From Dipylidium caninum (Eukaryota; Platyhelminthes; Cestoda; Cyclophyllidea; Dipylidiidae): a stretch of 64,000 bases of DNA. The notes below the pieces were generated by a model. The model did no database searches. It was given only the letters and a program-made list of their open reading frames with translations, and was not told where the DNA came from. Of this stretch, positions 40,501 through 45,427 are shown piece after piece; within the stretch, counting starts at the first letter, position 1; each line of letters begins with the position of its first letter. The stretch is taken from NCBI GenBank assembly GCA_017562135.1, contig QEYB01000952.1:390063-454062 (forward strand). The letters are read 5' to 3'. The position numbers and the translations under genes are program-made.

Positions 40501-43481
40501 CATTGAAGGATGAGACGCCGCCACCCACCGCCGTCGATGGAACGCGTGAGTGGACTTCCCATTTAATCTCTTCTCTTAATCACCTCTTCCCGAGATTGAG
40601 GACCTCATCCCTCATCATTTGCGGTGGAGGGCTATTTGGAGATCTTGCGCAATTTTACTTCTCTGTTGCCGATGTCCGTACTAGCTCGCGTGGTACCGGG
40701 TGAAGAGGTCCCCTACATCATGTCCTCCTCCATCAAGAGCGCAACTCTCGAGCGACCTCCTTCCATGCTATTGTCTATGCCTACATCCAAGGACGACCTC
40801 ATTTTGTCAAGCGAAGACACCAAGCCCAAGGTGAATGAGTTTATCGTCGCTTCGGAAAATCTGAAGCGTAAGAATCTGCTTCCTGCCGAGGGCGCGGTAG
40901 CTCACGCCGACTCCGTCGCCAGACAAATCGCTGCCGAAGAGCTCGCCGAGGCTTTGGGCCTAGATCTGGACGCTCACATGGTCTCCGTAATCTCAGAGCC
41001 CTCAGTCGGTAGGTTTTTTCCTTAGTCTATGTTCACATTTTGTTGATCAAATGAAGACAAGTTAAGCTTATTCTTGAAAGGGTGTTCACCATGTGGCCGT
41101 GTTTTCGATCGGCGCCACGAGCTGGTGCGTTTATCTCCCTTCGACAGGGAGCCGGAGTTTAGGCCACGCATCATTCGAAAGATTTCGGCGTAATGTCAGT
41201 GGGAGCTTCAGACATAACCACCCTTGCACGTTGTGCGCGGCGTACTGGATGTGGAAAATTTGCGGAAATGCAACCGCGGCTGGTCGTGTGTGATGCGTCT
41301 CCTAAACAAATGACGGATAGTTTCTTTGTGACGGGCATTTCGAGTACAGGAATGGTAGCCCAACATCGAGTAGGCTTCATGTCGCTTCAGCGAAAGAGAA
41401 TAGTGAGAAACCGCGAAGCAAACAGTGTAAGTTATACTTTTTCCACCTACTTACCATTTATTGATATCTCGCAGATCGAGAAGAGCCCCCAGTTAAGGAG
41501 GACTTGATAGAGCCGATGAAAAACGAACCAAAGGAAACGTTGAGCCCTCTTATGACACATGAAGAAGTTGATGTCGATCGAGTCGGGACGGTCGACCTGG
41601 CGAAAAACGGACGCCCTGCATATTGAAGCCGGTACATTTACGGGTTGAGTGGAGGTTTTGAGTTAACCACTGATATTTTCAGCCTACCAGGTGTCAGTCC
41701 TAAGTGGTTTATTACCATCACTGAACCATGTGCATTGACACTAAAGGGATTAAAATAACAACCAAATTGTAGATGACGAACTGCGAGTTCCATCACTGGA
41801 ACTGCTGAACGACGCTGATGAGGACTTTGAAGCAGCCTACAGGGCGGCTGCAGCCGAGGGAACACCATCCCCAACAGGTTTAGCGGGTCACGATGTTCAA
41901 CAGAGCCGTCCAGAAGAAGGTTTCCTTGTAGAAGAGACGGAGGAAGTCTTGCCGGATGGAACAGTTATCAAGCAGCGCGTCCAGACTGCCGAAACCATTC
42001 AGGCCCTGTCGGCGCATGACTGGGAAGAGGCTGTCTTTAACGCGACCGCTGATGGTGGCACTGAAATTTCATTGTAGAACCACCCGAGGAAGTTGTCAAA
42101 GTGAGTCCTAAACAATACAATACTTGGGGGCAGTCTCTTTAGACCTGATGGTTTGGTTGGTCAACGTGGTTTTTGATAATTGAATGTGATTAAAACTCGA
42201 GACAAAGGCTACAGCGAGTTACTTACGCATTAACGAAATAGACCGACTGAAAACTGAGGCTTTCTACTTCAGTACTTGATGATAGCTGCCGCAGGTAATG
42301 GCAGTTGTTGCGTTACAACTCAATGGGCATTAGGGCTATTCTAAAAAAGTCTGTCTTCAATTTGAAGGTTGAAGAGGTTGATGAAACATTGCCCGACGGA
42401 ACGGTGGTGAAGAAACGCATTACAACCCAGTACATAACGGAAAGAATTACAGAGCGCGAAGTCACCGATGAGGTTTCCGAGAATGAAGTACCTTCGCCTG
42501 AGGAAGATGGAGGGACAGTGCACTGTGAGTCCTTCTGCCTTTAGCCTTTGTGTGGTCACAAACATGATGGTGCTTGATGCATGCAGGCACAGGACATTCA
42601 AATTAGAGTCATCGGATGTACAGTAACTTGTACCTGAACAGTTAGGCGATTTCCTCCTTCAGCTTCTACTAACAGAGTTTAATACAGTTTCATGAAAAAT
42701 CCCTCCGTACCTAGGAGATAACGGATAATTTGCTATTACTCAACTAAAACTATCATGCAGAGTTTATCCATTTTCGGTGATTAGGGATTTTAAACATGTG
42801 TAAATTTATTTGGTCTTATAATTGACTCCATATTTTTGCTCTTTTATTCCCTTCTCCAAATATCCCTTTCATTTAAAATGCATGAATGACTTGGTAAATG
42901 ACCTGTCAGTAGCTAGGAAAGAGGAAATCAACGAATATAATCAGGATCATAAGCAAAATAAGTCTGTTATGCGATCCAAGACGGATGGGCACGAAGAGGA
43001 GACGGAAGACGAAATGCGAGCGGGGTTAGAGACGGTGGCTGCAAAAAAAGTAAAGAAGGCAGGGGAAAGAGGTTTGGAAGAAAGTGTCGATGAGCTAGAC
43101 GGAGAAGAAAGAACCAAAATATTGGTAAAAGCCGAGGAAGAAGTGATAAATGAAGAAGAGTGTGAGGAAACGATAGAGGAAATGGAGTTGGGCGAGAAAG
43201 CGATAGAAGCAAAGATGAGCGAGCAAAGACTACAAGATAGGTATGCTGCGGAACACGAATATAAGGCAAACGACGTAATAACAATTGAAAAACCGATCGC
43301 AAACACTTTGGCCGAAATATCTCACGAAGCTGACAGGAAAGAAGAAGTTGACGGTGGGGTCCAAGAAGAAGAAGAAAGTAAGCGCTACAAATTAACAGAA
43401 GAAATAAAGAGAACAAAAGAAGATGTATTATCAGCCAAAGTGGCAGCCGAAAGCGTGGCGGAATTGGGCGGTGAAGGCTGA
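19110..43481 (+). CDS. ANK: Ankyrin (ANK1/2/3-UNC-44-Ank2 family), gene span of the canonical body
   Basis: This is the spliced gene assembled here from individually listed exons. Ankyrins are cytoplasmic adaptors that join membrane proteins (through the ankyrin repeats) to the beta-spectrin skeleton (through the first ZU5 domain). The order seen is: basic N-terminus, ankyrin repeats 1-23, acidic linker (IESEDE then DQLIS), ZU5-1, ZU5-2, UPA, death domain, regulatory tail. Diagnostic stretches include [10 protein letters not shown] at the start of repeat 1, [12 protein letters not shown] opening ZU5-1, [19 protein letters not shown] in ZU5-2 and TWEDITGST before UPA. Exon phases agree at nearly every junction, which strongly supports the model. 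Gaps: the 24th repeat was not found, one linker boundary is uncertain, and the donor feeding the microexon at 42,078 is unresolved. After 43,481 the frame is broken by a 1-base insertion where the acidic tandem array begins. Confidence 0.93.
19542..22037 (+). other. ANK: Intron of 2.5 kb
   Basis: Lies between repeat 1 and repeat 2, with a GTAAGT donor and a TTGTAG acceptor. It contains GTCGCC triplets and a GGCAY pentamer microsatellite (20,791-20,850). No other coding sequence is recognised; the HGTAR-type open frames there are microsatellite translations. Confidence 0.85.
20791..20850 (+). repeat. Pentanucleotide microsatellite (GGCAC/GGCAT)12
   Basis: Twelve perfect pentamers: eight GGCAC, three GGCAT, one GGCAC. 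They are preceded by a short GTCGCC triplet tract (about 20,753-20,775). Intronic and likely polymorphic in length. Confidence 0.95.
22038..22235 (+). CDS. ANK: Ankyrin exon: repeats 2-3
   Basis: 198 bp, 66 codons, phase 0 at both ends, acceptor TTGTAG, donor CAG|GTTTGT. Encodes two full 33-residue repeats, [14 protein letters not shown]... and [14 protein letters not shown]..., which match the conserved second and third repeats of ankyrins. A frame upstream of the acceptor is not continuous, so the exon boundary is secure. Confidence 0.95.
23242..23340 (+). CDS. ANK: Ankyrin exon: repeat 4
   Basis: A single-repeat exon of 99 bp, acceptor CCTTGCAG, donor GAT|GTAAGA, phase 0/0. Encodes [20 protein letters not shown]..., the highly conserved LYMAAQENH repeat of ankyrins. 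Confidence 0.96.
24285..24473 (+). CDS. ANK: Ankyrin exon: repeats 5-6
   Basis: 189 bp, 63 codons, acceptor TTACACAG, donor ACG|GTGAGT. Encodes [18 protein letters not shown] and then [17 protein letters not shown]. Repeat 5 is shortened and joined to repeat 6 through [10 protein letters not shown]; vertebrate ankyrins share the same shortening (KGKVRLPALH), so this is a family trait. Confidence 0.95.
26330..26428 (+). CDS. ANK: Ankyrin exon: repeat 7
   Basis: 99 bp, acceptor CTTTCAG, donor AAA|GTAAGT, phase 0/0. Encodes [20 protein letters not shown]..., corresponding to the [13 protein letters not shown] repeat of other ankyrins. Confidence 0.95.
26935..27132 (+). CDS. ANK: Ankyrin exon: repeats 8-9
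   Basis: 198 bp, acceptor CTTTCAG, donor AGG|GTGAGC. Encodes [20 protein letters not shown] and [20 protein letters not shown]. Both are full 33-residue repeats with the TPLH/TPMH core. Confidence 0.95.
27756..27854 (+). CDS. ANK: Ankyrin exon: repeat 10
   Basis: 99 bp, acceptor TGCTTCAG, donor ATG|GTAAGT. Encodes [20 protein letters not shown]...; the [10 protein letters not shown] signature identifies repeat 10 of ankyrins. It ends PPDDVTM, as in the family's DDIT ending. Confidence 0.95.
28492..28590 (+). CDS. ANK: Ankyrin exon: repeat 11
   Basis: 99 bp, acceptor CCTTTAAG, donor TTT|GTAAGT. Encodes [20 protein letters not shown]..., matching the DHLTPLHVAAHCGH repeat of vertebrate ankyrins, and ends DPNLRAF. 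Confidence 0.95.
29081..29179 (+). CDS. ANK: Ankyrin exon: repeat 12
   Basis: 99 bp, acceptor GCTTTGTAG, donor CAG|GTAATC. Encodes [20 protein letters not shown]..., with the family-specific TPLH.ACKK.. core. Confidence 0.95.
29762..29959 (+). CDS. ANK: Ankyrin exon: repeats 13-14
   Basis: 198 bp, acceptor ATGTCAAG, donor AAA|GTAAGC. Encodes [20 protein letters not shown] and [20 protein letters not shown], ending ASVNAKAK. The NAKAK end is identical to that of repeat 14 in vertebrate ankyrins. Confidence 0.95.
31360..31557 (+). CDS. ANK: Ankyrin exon: repeats 15-16
   Basis: 198 bp, acceptor CTCCCCAG, donor AAG|GTACGC. Encodes [20 protein letters not shown] and [20 protein letters not shown]. 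Both are less canonical than their neighbours (QPIH instead of TPLH), but length and phase are normal. Confidence 0.94.
32292..32441 (+). CDS. ANK: Ankyrin exon: repeat 17 and first half of repeat 18
   Basis: 150 bp, acceptor CCTTTTAG, donor CAG|GTAAGA, phase 0/0. Encodes [20 protein letters not shown]..., with one extra residue in the helix-loop (EAKADVN), then [16 protein letters not shown]. Repeat 18 is split by the intron, as the NGLTPLHVAVHHNN repeat position would require. Confidence 0.94.
32680..32931 (+). CDS. ANK: Ankyrin exon: second half of repeat 18, repeats 19-20
   Basis: 252 bp, acceptor GCCTTTTAG, donor AAC|GTCAGT. Starts [17 protein letters not shown], completing repeat 18, then [18 protein letters not shown] and [18 protein letters not shown]. 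Repeat 20 is one residue long (34). Confidence 0.94.
33015..33320 (+). CDS. ANK: Ankyrin exon: repeats 21-23
   Basis: 306 bp, acceptor TTTACAG, donor ATG|GTAGGC, phase 0/0. Encodes [40 protein letters not shown] (36 residues, three extra before the next repeat: a [12 protein letters not shown] loop) and [20 protein letters not shown]. The last corresponds to the SPLHQAAQQGHT repeat 23. Confidence 0.95.
33321..34165 (+). other. ANK: Intron after repeat 23; repeat 24 not found
   Basis: 845 bp where other ankyrins have the last repeat (family form GTTPLAIAKRLGY). I read all three + frames and found no convincing match. A weak similarity, VPVIARLD at about 34,132-34,155, has no usable acceptor in phase. 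The repeat may be lost or too diverged to see. Confidence 0.6.
34166..34373 (+). CDS. ANK: Ankyrin exon: acidic linker after the repeats
   Basis: Open frame ending [10 protein letters not shown] and donor AAA|GTGAGC at 34,373 (phase 1). An acceptor CCGCCCAG at 34,165 gives a phase-0 start that fits the preceding exon. The better pyrimidine context CTACCCCAG (exon from 34,192) would need phase 2. The product is Ser/Asp-rich and ends in the acidic SEDE that precedes DQLIS or EELIS in ankyrins. The 3' end is secure, the 5' end less so. Confidence 0.7.
34997..35056 (+). CDS. ANK: Ankyrin exon: linker (DQLIS)
   Basis: 60 bp, acceptor CATGCAG, donor AAAG|GTAAAA, phase 1/1. Completes Ser and continues [19 protein letters not shown]. 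The joined SEDES-DQLIS matches the SEDEGEELIS motif of vertebrate ankyrins, confirming the junction with the previous exon. Confidence 0.85.
35134..35217 (+). CDS. ANK: Ankyrin exon: linker
   Basis: 84 bp, acceptor GTTGCAG, donor AAAG|GTATCC, phase 1/1. Encodes [20 protein letters not shown]... with no domain match. Because it is symmetric, it could be skipped without a frameshift. Confidence 0.65.
35265..35348 (+). CDS. ANK: Ankyrin exon: linker
   Basis: 84 bp, acceptor CTTGCCAG, donor ACGA|GTAAAT, phase 1/1. Encodes [20 protein letters not shown]..., a Pro/Lys-rich disordered segment. Separated from the previous exon by a 47-bp intron. Confidence 0.6.
35808..35878 (+). CDS. ANK: Ankyrin exon: linker before ZU5
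   Basis: 71 bp, acceptor ATTTCCAG, donor TTG|GTACGT, entering phase 1 and leaving phase 0. Encodes [19 protein letters not shown]... The same frame is open upstream to 35,525 and reads [18 protein letters not shown], loosely like the DEDSLIPSSPATETSDN segment before ZU5 in vertebrate ankyrins, so the exon may start earlier. No good internal donor was found there. Confidence 0.6.
35984..36111 (+). CDS. ANK: Ankyrin exon: linker leading into ZU5-1
   Basis: 128 bp, acceptor CCTCCTTTAG, donor GG|GTAAGA, phase 0 in and 2 out. Encodes [20 protein letters not shown]... and ends ICKPVKAG. The final Gly codon is completed by the first base of the next exon, giving the KAG-FLVSF junction equivalent to HTGFLVSF in vertebrates. 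Confidence 0.85.
36307..36492 (+). CDS. ANK: Ankyrin exon: ZU5-1, first part
   Basis: 186 bp, acceptor TGCCTTAG. Opens [20 protein letters not shown], then [20 protein letters not shown], the start of the spectrin-binding ZU5 domain. It ends GDAFACR with the Arg codon split AG|A. The donor is GC, not GT (CAG|GCAAGT); reading through it instead meets a stop at 36,575. Confidence 0.95.
36493..36577 (+). other. ANK: GC-AG intron (85 bp) in ZU5-1
   Basis: The donor CAG|GCAAGT is a perfect consensus apart from GC in place of GT; the acceptor is CCACTCTAG. Removing it restores ACRIIEMSP, aligning with ASRIIALGP of vertebrate ankyrins. No GT donor gives a comparable join. Confidence 0.9.
36578..36768 (+). 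CDS. ANK: Ankyrin exon: ZU5-1, second part
   Basis: 191 bp, donor TTCG|GTAGGT, leaving phase 1. Encodes [20 protein letters not shown], then [20 protein letters not shown] and [10 protein letters not shown]. The VPHFAS core is the most conserved part of ankyrin ZU5-1 domains. Confidence 0.95.
36911..37125 (+). CDS. ANK: Ankyrin exon: ZU5-1 to ZU5-2
   Basis: 215 bp, acceptor GCTTTCAG, donor CAG|GTAAAT, phase 1 in and 0 out. Encodes [20 protein letters not shown], then [20 protein letters not shown] (the GPEGG.L start of ZU5-2). Confidence 0.96.
37374..37672 (+). CDS. ANK: Ankyrin exon: ZU5-2 and start of UPA
   Basis: 299 bp, acceptor ATATTCAG, donor CCAG|GTTAGC, phase 0 in and 2 out. Contains [20 protein letters not shown], then [20 protein letters not shown] and [10 protein letters not shown]. 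These are signature blocks of the second ZU5 domain and the ZU5-UPA junction. Confidence 0.97.
37681..37708 (+). repeat. Intronic TCCCCTC heptamer repeat (four copies)
   Basis: Four tandem copies of TCCCCTC directly follow the donor at 37,673 and then become a CT-rich run. They make up much of the first half of the 131-bp intron in UPA. Confidence 0.9.
37804..38155 (+). CDS. ANK: Ankyrin exon: UPA domain with Ser/Thr/Ala-rich insertion
   Basis: 352 bp, acceptor CTTCTAG, donor GAG|GTATTT, phase 2 in and 0 out. Encodes [36 protein letters not shown], then roughly 40 low-complexity residues (Ala then Ser/Thr-rich, [15 protein letters not shown]) and resumes [20 protein letters not shown]. Vertebrate ankyrins have only a few residues where the insertion sits. 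Confidence 0.95.
38299..38587 (+). CDS. ANK: Ankyrin exon: end of UPA
   Basis: 289 bp, acceptor ACTTTTTAG, donor CTTG|GTAGGA, phase 0 in and 1 out. Encodes [20 protein letters not shown], with the conserved FQENRL motif, and ends [16 protein letters not shown]. The middle is Ala/Arg-rich and variable. Confidence 0.94.
38661..38924 (+). CDS. ANK: Ankyrin exon: death domain, main part
   Basis: 264 bp, acceptor TTGCTGTAG, donor TTAG|GTTGGT, phase 1/1. Encodes [34 protein letters not shown], then [20 protein letters not shown] and ENL. This is the ankyrin death-domain pattern (W..LA.EL..S..DI.....E). The last helix lies on a later exon. Confidence 0.93.
38925..39985 (+). other. ANK: 1.06-kb intron splitting the death domain
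   Basis: Contains a possible 57-bp cassette at 39,084-39,140 (phase 1/1, acidic, [13 protein letters not shown]), but including it would break the last death-domain helix. An unrelated 67-codon frame starts at 39,354. Neither is called. Otherwise featureless. Confidence 0.65.
39986..40270 (+). CDS. ANK: Ankyrin exon: last death-domain helix and regulatory tail start
   Basis: 285 bp, acceptor CCTTCAAG, donor GTCA|GTAAGT, phase 1/1. Completes [20 protein letters not shown], aligning with ENLYTALQSIDRGEIVNML of vertebrate ankyrins, then continues as a disordered Pro/Ser/Ala-rich tail. The acceptor is weak, but phase and similarity agree. Confidence 0.75.
40456..40545 (+). CDS. ANK: Ankyrin exon: regulatory tail
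   Basis: 90 bp, acceptor GTGTCTTAG, donor ACGC|GTGAGT, phase 1/1. Encodes [20 protein letters not shown], then PPPTAVDGT: Ser/Pro-rich with no domain. Being symmetric, it can be skipped in frame. Confidence 0.8.
40685..41008 (+). CDS. ANK: Ankyrin exon: regulatory tail
   Basis: 324 bp, acceptor CGTACTAG, donor GTCG|GTAGGT, phase 1/1. Encodes [37 protein letters not shown] and an Ala/Glu-rich helix ([20 protein letters not shown]). No known domain is recognised; it fits the variable ankyrin C-terminal region. Confidence 0.8.
41475..41626 (+). CDS. ANK: Possible alternative terminal exon of ankyrin
   Basis: Acceptor TATCTCGCAG, entered in phase 1 from 41,008. Encodes [20 protein letters not shown]... 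and ends GRPAY at TGA 41,624-41,626. No in-phase (phase 1) donor was found inside, so it would end the protein; an ATTAAA at 41,747-41,752 could serve polyadenylation. Skipping it joins 41,008 to 41,773 in phase. Confidence 0.5.
41773..42077 (+). CDS. ANK: Ankyrin exon: regulatory tail, first LPDGT motif
   Basis: Acceptor AAATTGTAG, entered in phase 1. Encodes [35 protein letters not shown], then [18 protein letters not shown], ending EISL with TAG at 42,075-42,077. The LPDGT block resembles the EEQFTDEQGNIVTKKIIRK block near the end of vertebrate ankyrins. Either the TAG ends a short isoform, or an in-phase donor (candidates at 41,877 and 41,919) splices to the microexon at 42,078. Confidence 0.7.
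42078..42100 (+). CDS. ANK: Microexon (23 bp) of ankyrin tail
   Basis: Acceptor TTTCATTGTAG, donor AAA|GTGAGT, entered in phase 1 and left in phase 0. Encodes (E)PPEEVVK, which joins in frame to [12 protein letters not shown] of the next exon. Boundaries and phases are good; the upstream donor is unresolved. Confidence 0.55.
42368..42524 (+). CDS. ANK: Ankyrin exon: second LPDGT motif
   Basis: 157 bp, acceptor ATTTGAAG, donor CACT|GTGAGT, phase 0 in and 1 out. Encodes [36 protein letters not shown] and an acidic end. It is a paralogous copy of the LPDGT block in the 41,773 exon. Confidence 0.8.
42910..43481 (+). CDS. ANK: Acidic exon leading into the giant repeat tail
   Basis: Acceptor GACCTGTCAG, entered in phase 1 exactly as left by the 42,524 donor. 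Encodes about 190 mainly Glu/Lys-rich residues with coiled-coil-like spacing ([38 protein letters not shown]). The last residues, [15 protein letters not shown], are the start of the tandem-array unit ([15 protein letters not shown]) in the same frame. A TGA at 43,479-43,481 results from one extra T relative to all clean units; without it the frame would continue into the array. Confidence 0.8.
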
Positions 43482-45427
43482 AGCCGGCGCCGAATCTGCG
43501 GTGCAATCAGAGGCCGAGAGTGAGATGAAAGAGGAGTCCGAGGGTGCGCTAGGAGCAGAAGCTGAGGCTGAAGCTGAAGGTGAAGGTGAAGCTGCAGCAG
43601 AAGCCGTAGCCGAAACGAAGCTGAAGCTGAAAGAAAGGTGAAGAAGAAGCTGAAGCTGAAGCTGAAAGCTGAAGCTAATGAGACTGAAAAACTGTGGCAG
43701 TGGCTGAGGAGGTGGCGTTGGCGGTCAGAGGCTGCGGCAGAGGCAGAGCGGGTGAGGCAGAGGCAGAGAGGATTCAAAGCCAGAGGCGAGGCAGTTGCTG
43801 AGGCTGTGGACGAGGGTGTGATTGCAGCTGTGGGTGAAGTAGAAGCTGAAGTGGAAGGCTGAGGCGAAGACGAGGCTGAGGCTGAGGCTGAGGCTGAAGC
43901 TGAGACTGAGACTGAGACTAAGGGTAAGGCTGAATCTGAAGCTGAAGTTGAGTCTGAAGCTGAAGCTGAAGCTGAAGCTGGAGCTGAAGCTGAAGCGGAA
44001 GCTGAGGTGGAAGCAGAGGCCGAGGTAGAGGTTGAAGGTGAAGTGGAAGGTGAAGGTGAAGGTGAAGTGGCGGTGGAGGGTGAGAAGGAAATCGTGCCGT
44101 CTGCCGCGGAGACAGTGGCAGTGGCAGCCGCAGTGCCAGTGGTGTCGGAGGCCGCAATGGAAGTGTCATCGGACTCGGCAGCCGCAGAGGTGGAGGCAGA
44201 GACAGAGACAGTTACCGAGACTGAGGCTAAGGTGGGAGTTGAAGCAGAATCGGTAGTGGAAGAGGAGTTGGCCGCCAAATTGGAAGCCGAAAGCGTGGTG
44301 GAAGTAGTCGGTGAAGGTGAAGCCGGCGCCGAATCTGCGGTGCAATCAGAGGCCGAGACGGAGGTGAAAGTGGAGGGCGGATGGTGCGCTAGAAGTTGAA
44401 GCTGAAGCTGACGCTGAAGCAGAAGCTGTCGCCGTATCCGTAACCGAAGCTGAAGCTGAAGCTGAAGGCGAAGGCGAAGGCGAAGGTGAAGTGAAGGTGA
44501 AGATGAAGGTGAAGCAGAAGCAGAAGCAGAAGCAGAGGTGGGAGGTGAAGCTGAAGCTGAAGCTGAAACTGAGACTGAAACTGTATCTGTGGCAGTGGCT
44601 GAGGAGGTGGCGTTGGCGGTGGGCGCGGCTAGAGGCAGAGGCTGCTTCGAGGTCGAAGCCGAGGTCGAGGCCGAGGTCGAGGCAGTTGCTGAGGCTGTGG
44701 ACGAGGGTGAGATTGCAGCTGTGGGTGAAGTAGAAGCTGAAGTGGAGGTTGAGGCTGAGGCTAAGACTGAGGCTGAGGCTGAGGCTGAGGCTGAGGCTGA
44801 AGCTGAGACTGAGACTGAGACTAAGGGTAAGGCTGAATCTGAAGCTGAAGTTGAGTCTGAAGCTGAAGCTGAAGCTGAAGCTGAAGCTGAAGCGGAAGCT
44901 GAGGTGGAAGCAGAGGCCGAGGTAGAGGTTGAAGGTGAAGTGGAAGGTGAAGGTGAAGGTGAAGTGGCGGTGGAGGGTGAGAAGGAAATCGTGTCGTCTG
45001 CCGCGGAGACAGTGGCAGTGGCAGCCGCAGTGCCAGTGGTGTCGGAGGCCGCAATGGCAGTGTCATCGGACTCGGCAGCCGCAGAGGTGGAGGCAGAGAC
45101 AGAGACAGTTACCGAGACTGAGGCTAAGGTGGGAGTTGAAGCAGAATCGGTAGTGGAAGAGGAGTTGGCCGCCAAATTGGAAGCCGAAAGCGTGGTGGAA
45201 GTAGTCGGTGAAGGCGAAGCCGGCGCCGAATCTGCGGTGCAATCAGAGGCCGAGACGGAGGTGAAAGTGGAGGCGGATGGTGCGCTAGAAGTTGAAGCTG
45301 AAGCTGACGCTGAAGCAGAAGCTGTCGCCGTATCCGTAACCGAAGCTGAAGCTGAAGGCGAAGGCGAAGGCGAAGGCGAAGGTGAAGGTGAAGTGAAGGT
45401 GAAGAAGAAAGGGGAGCAGAAGCAGAG

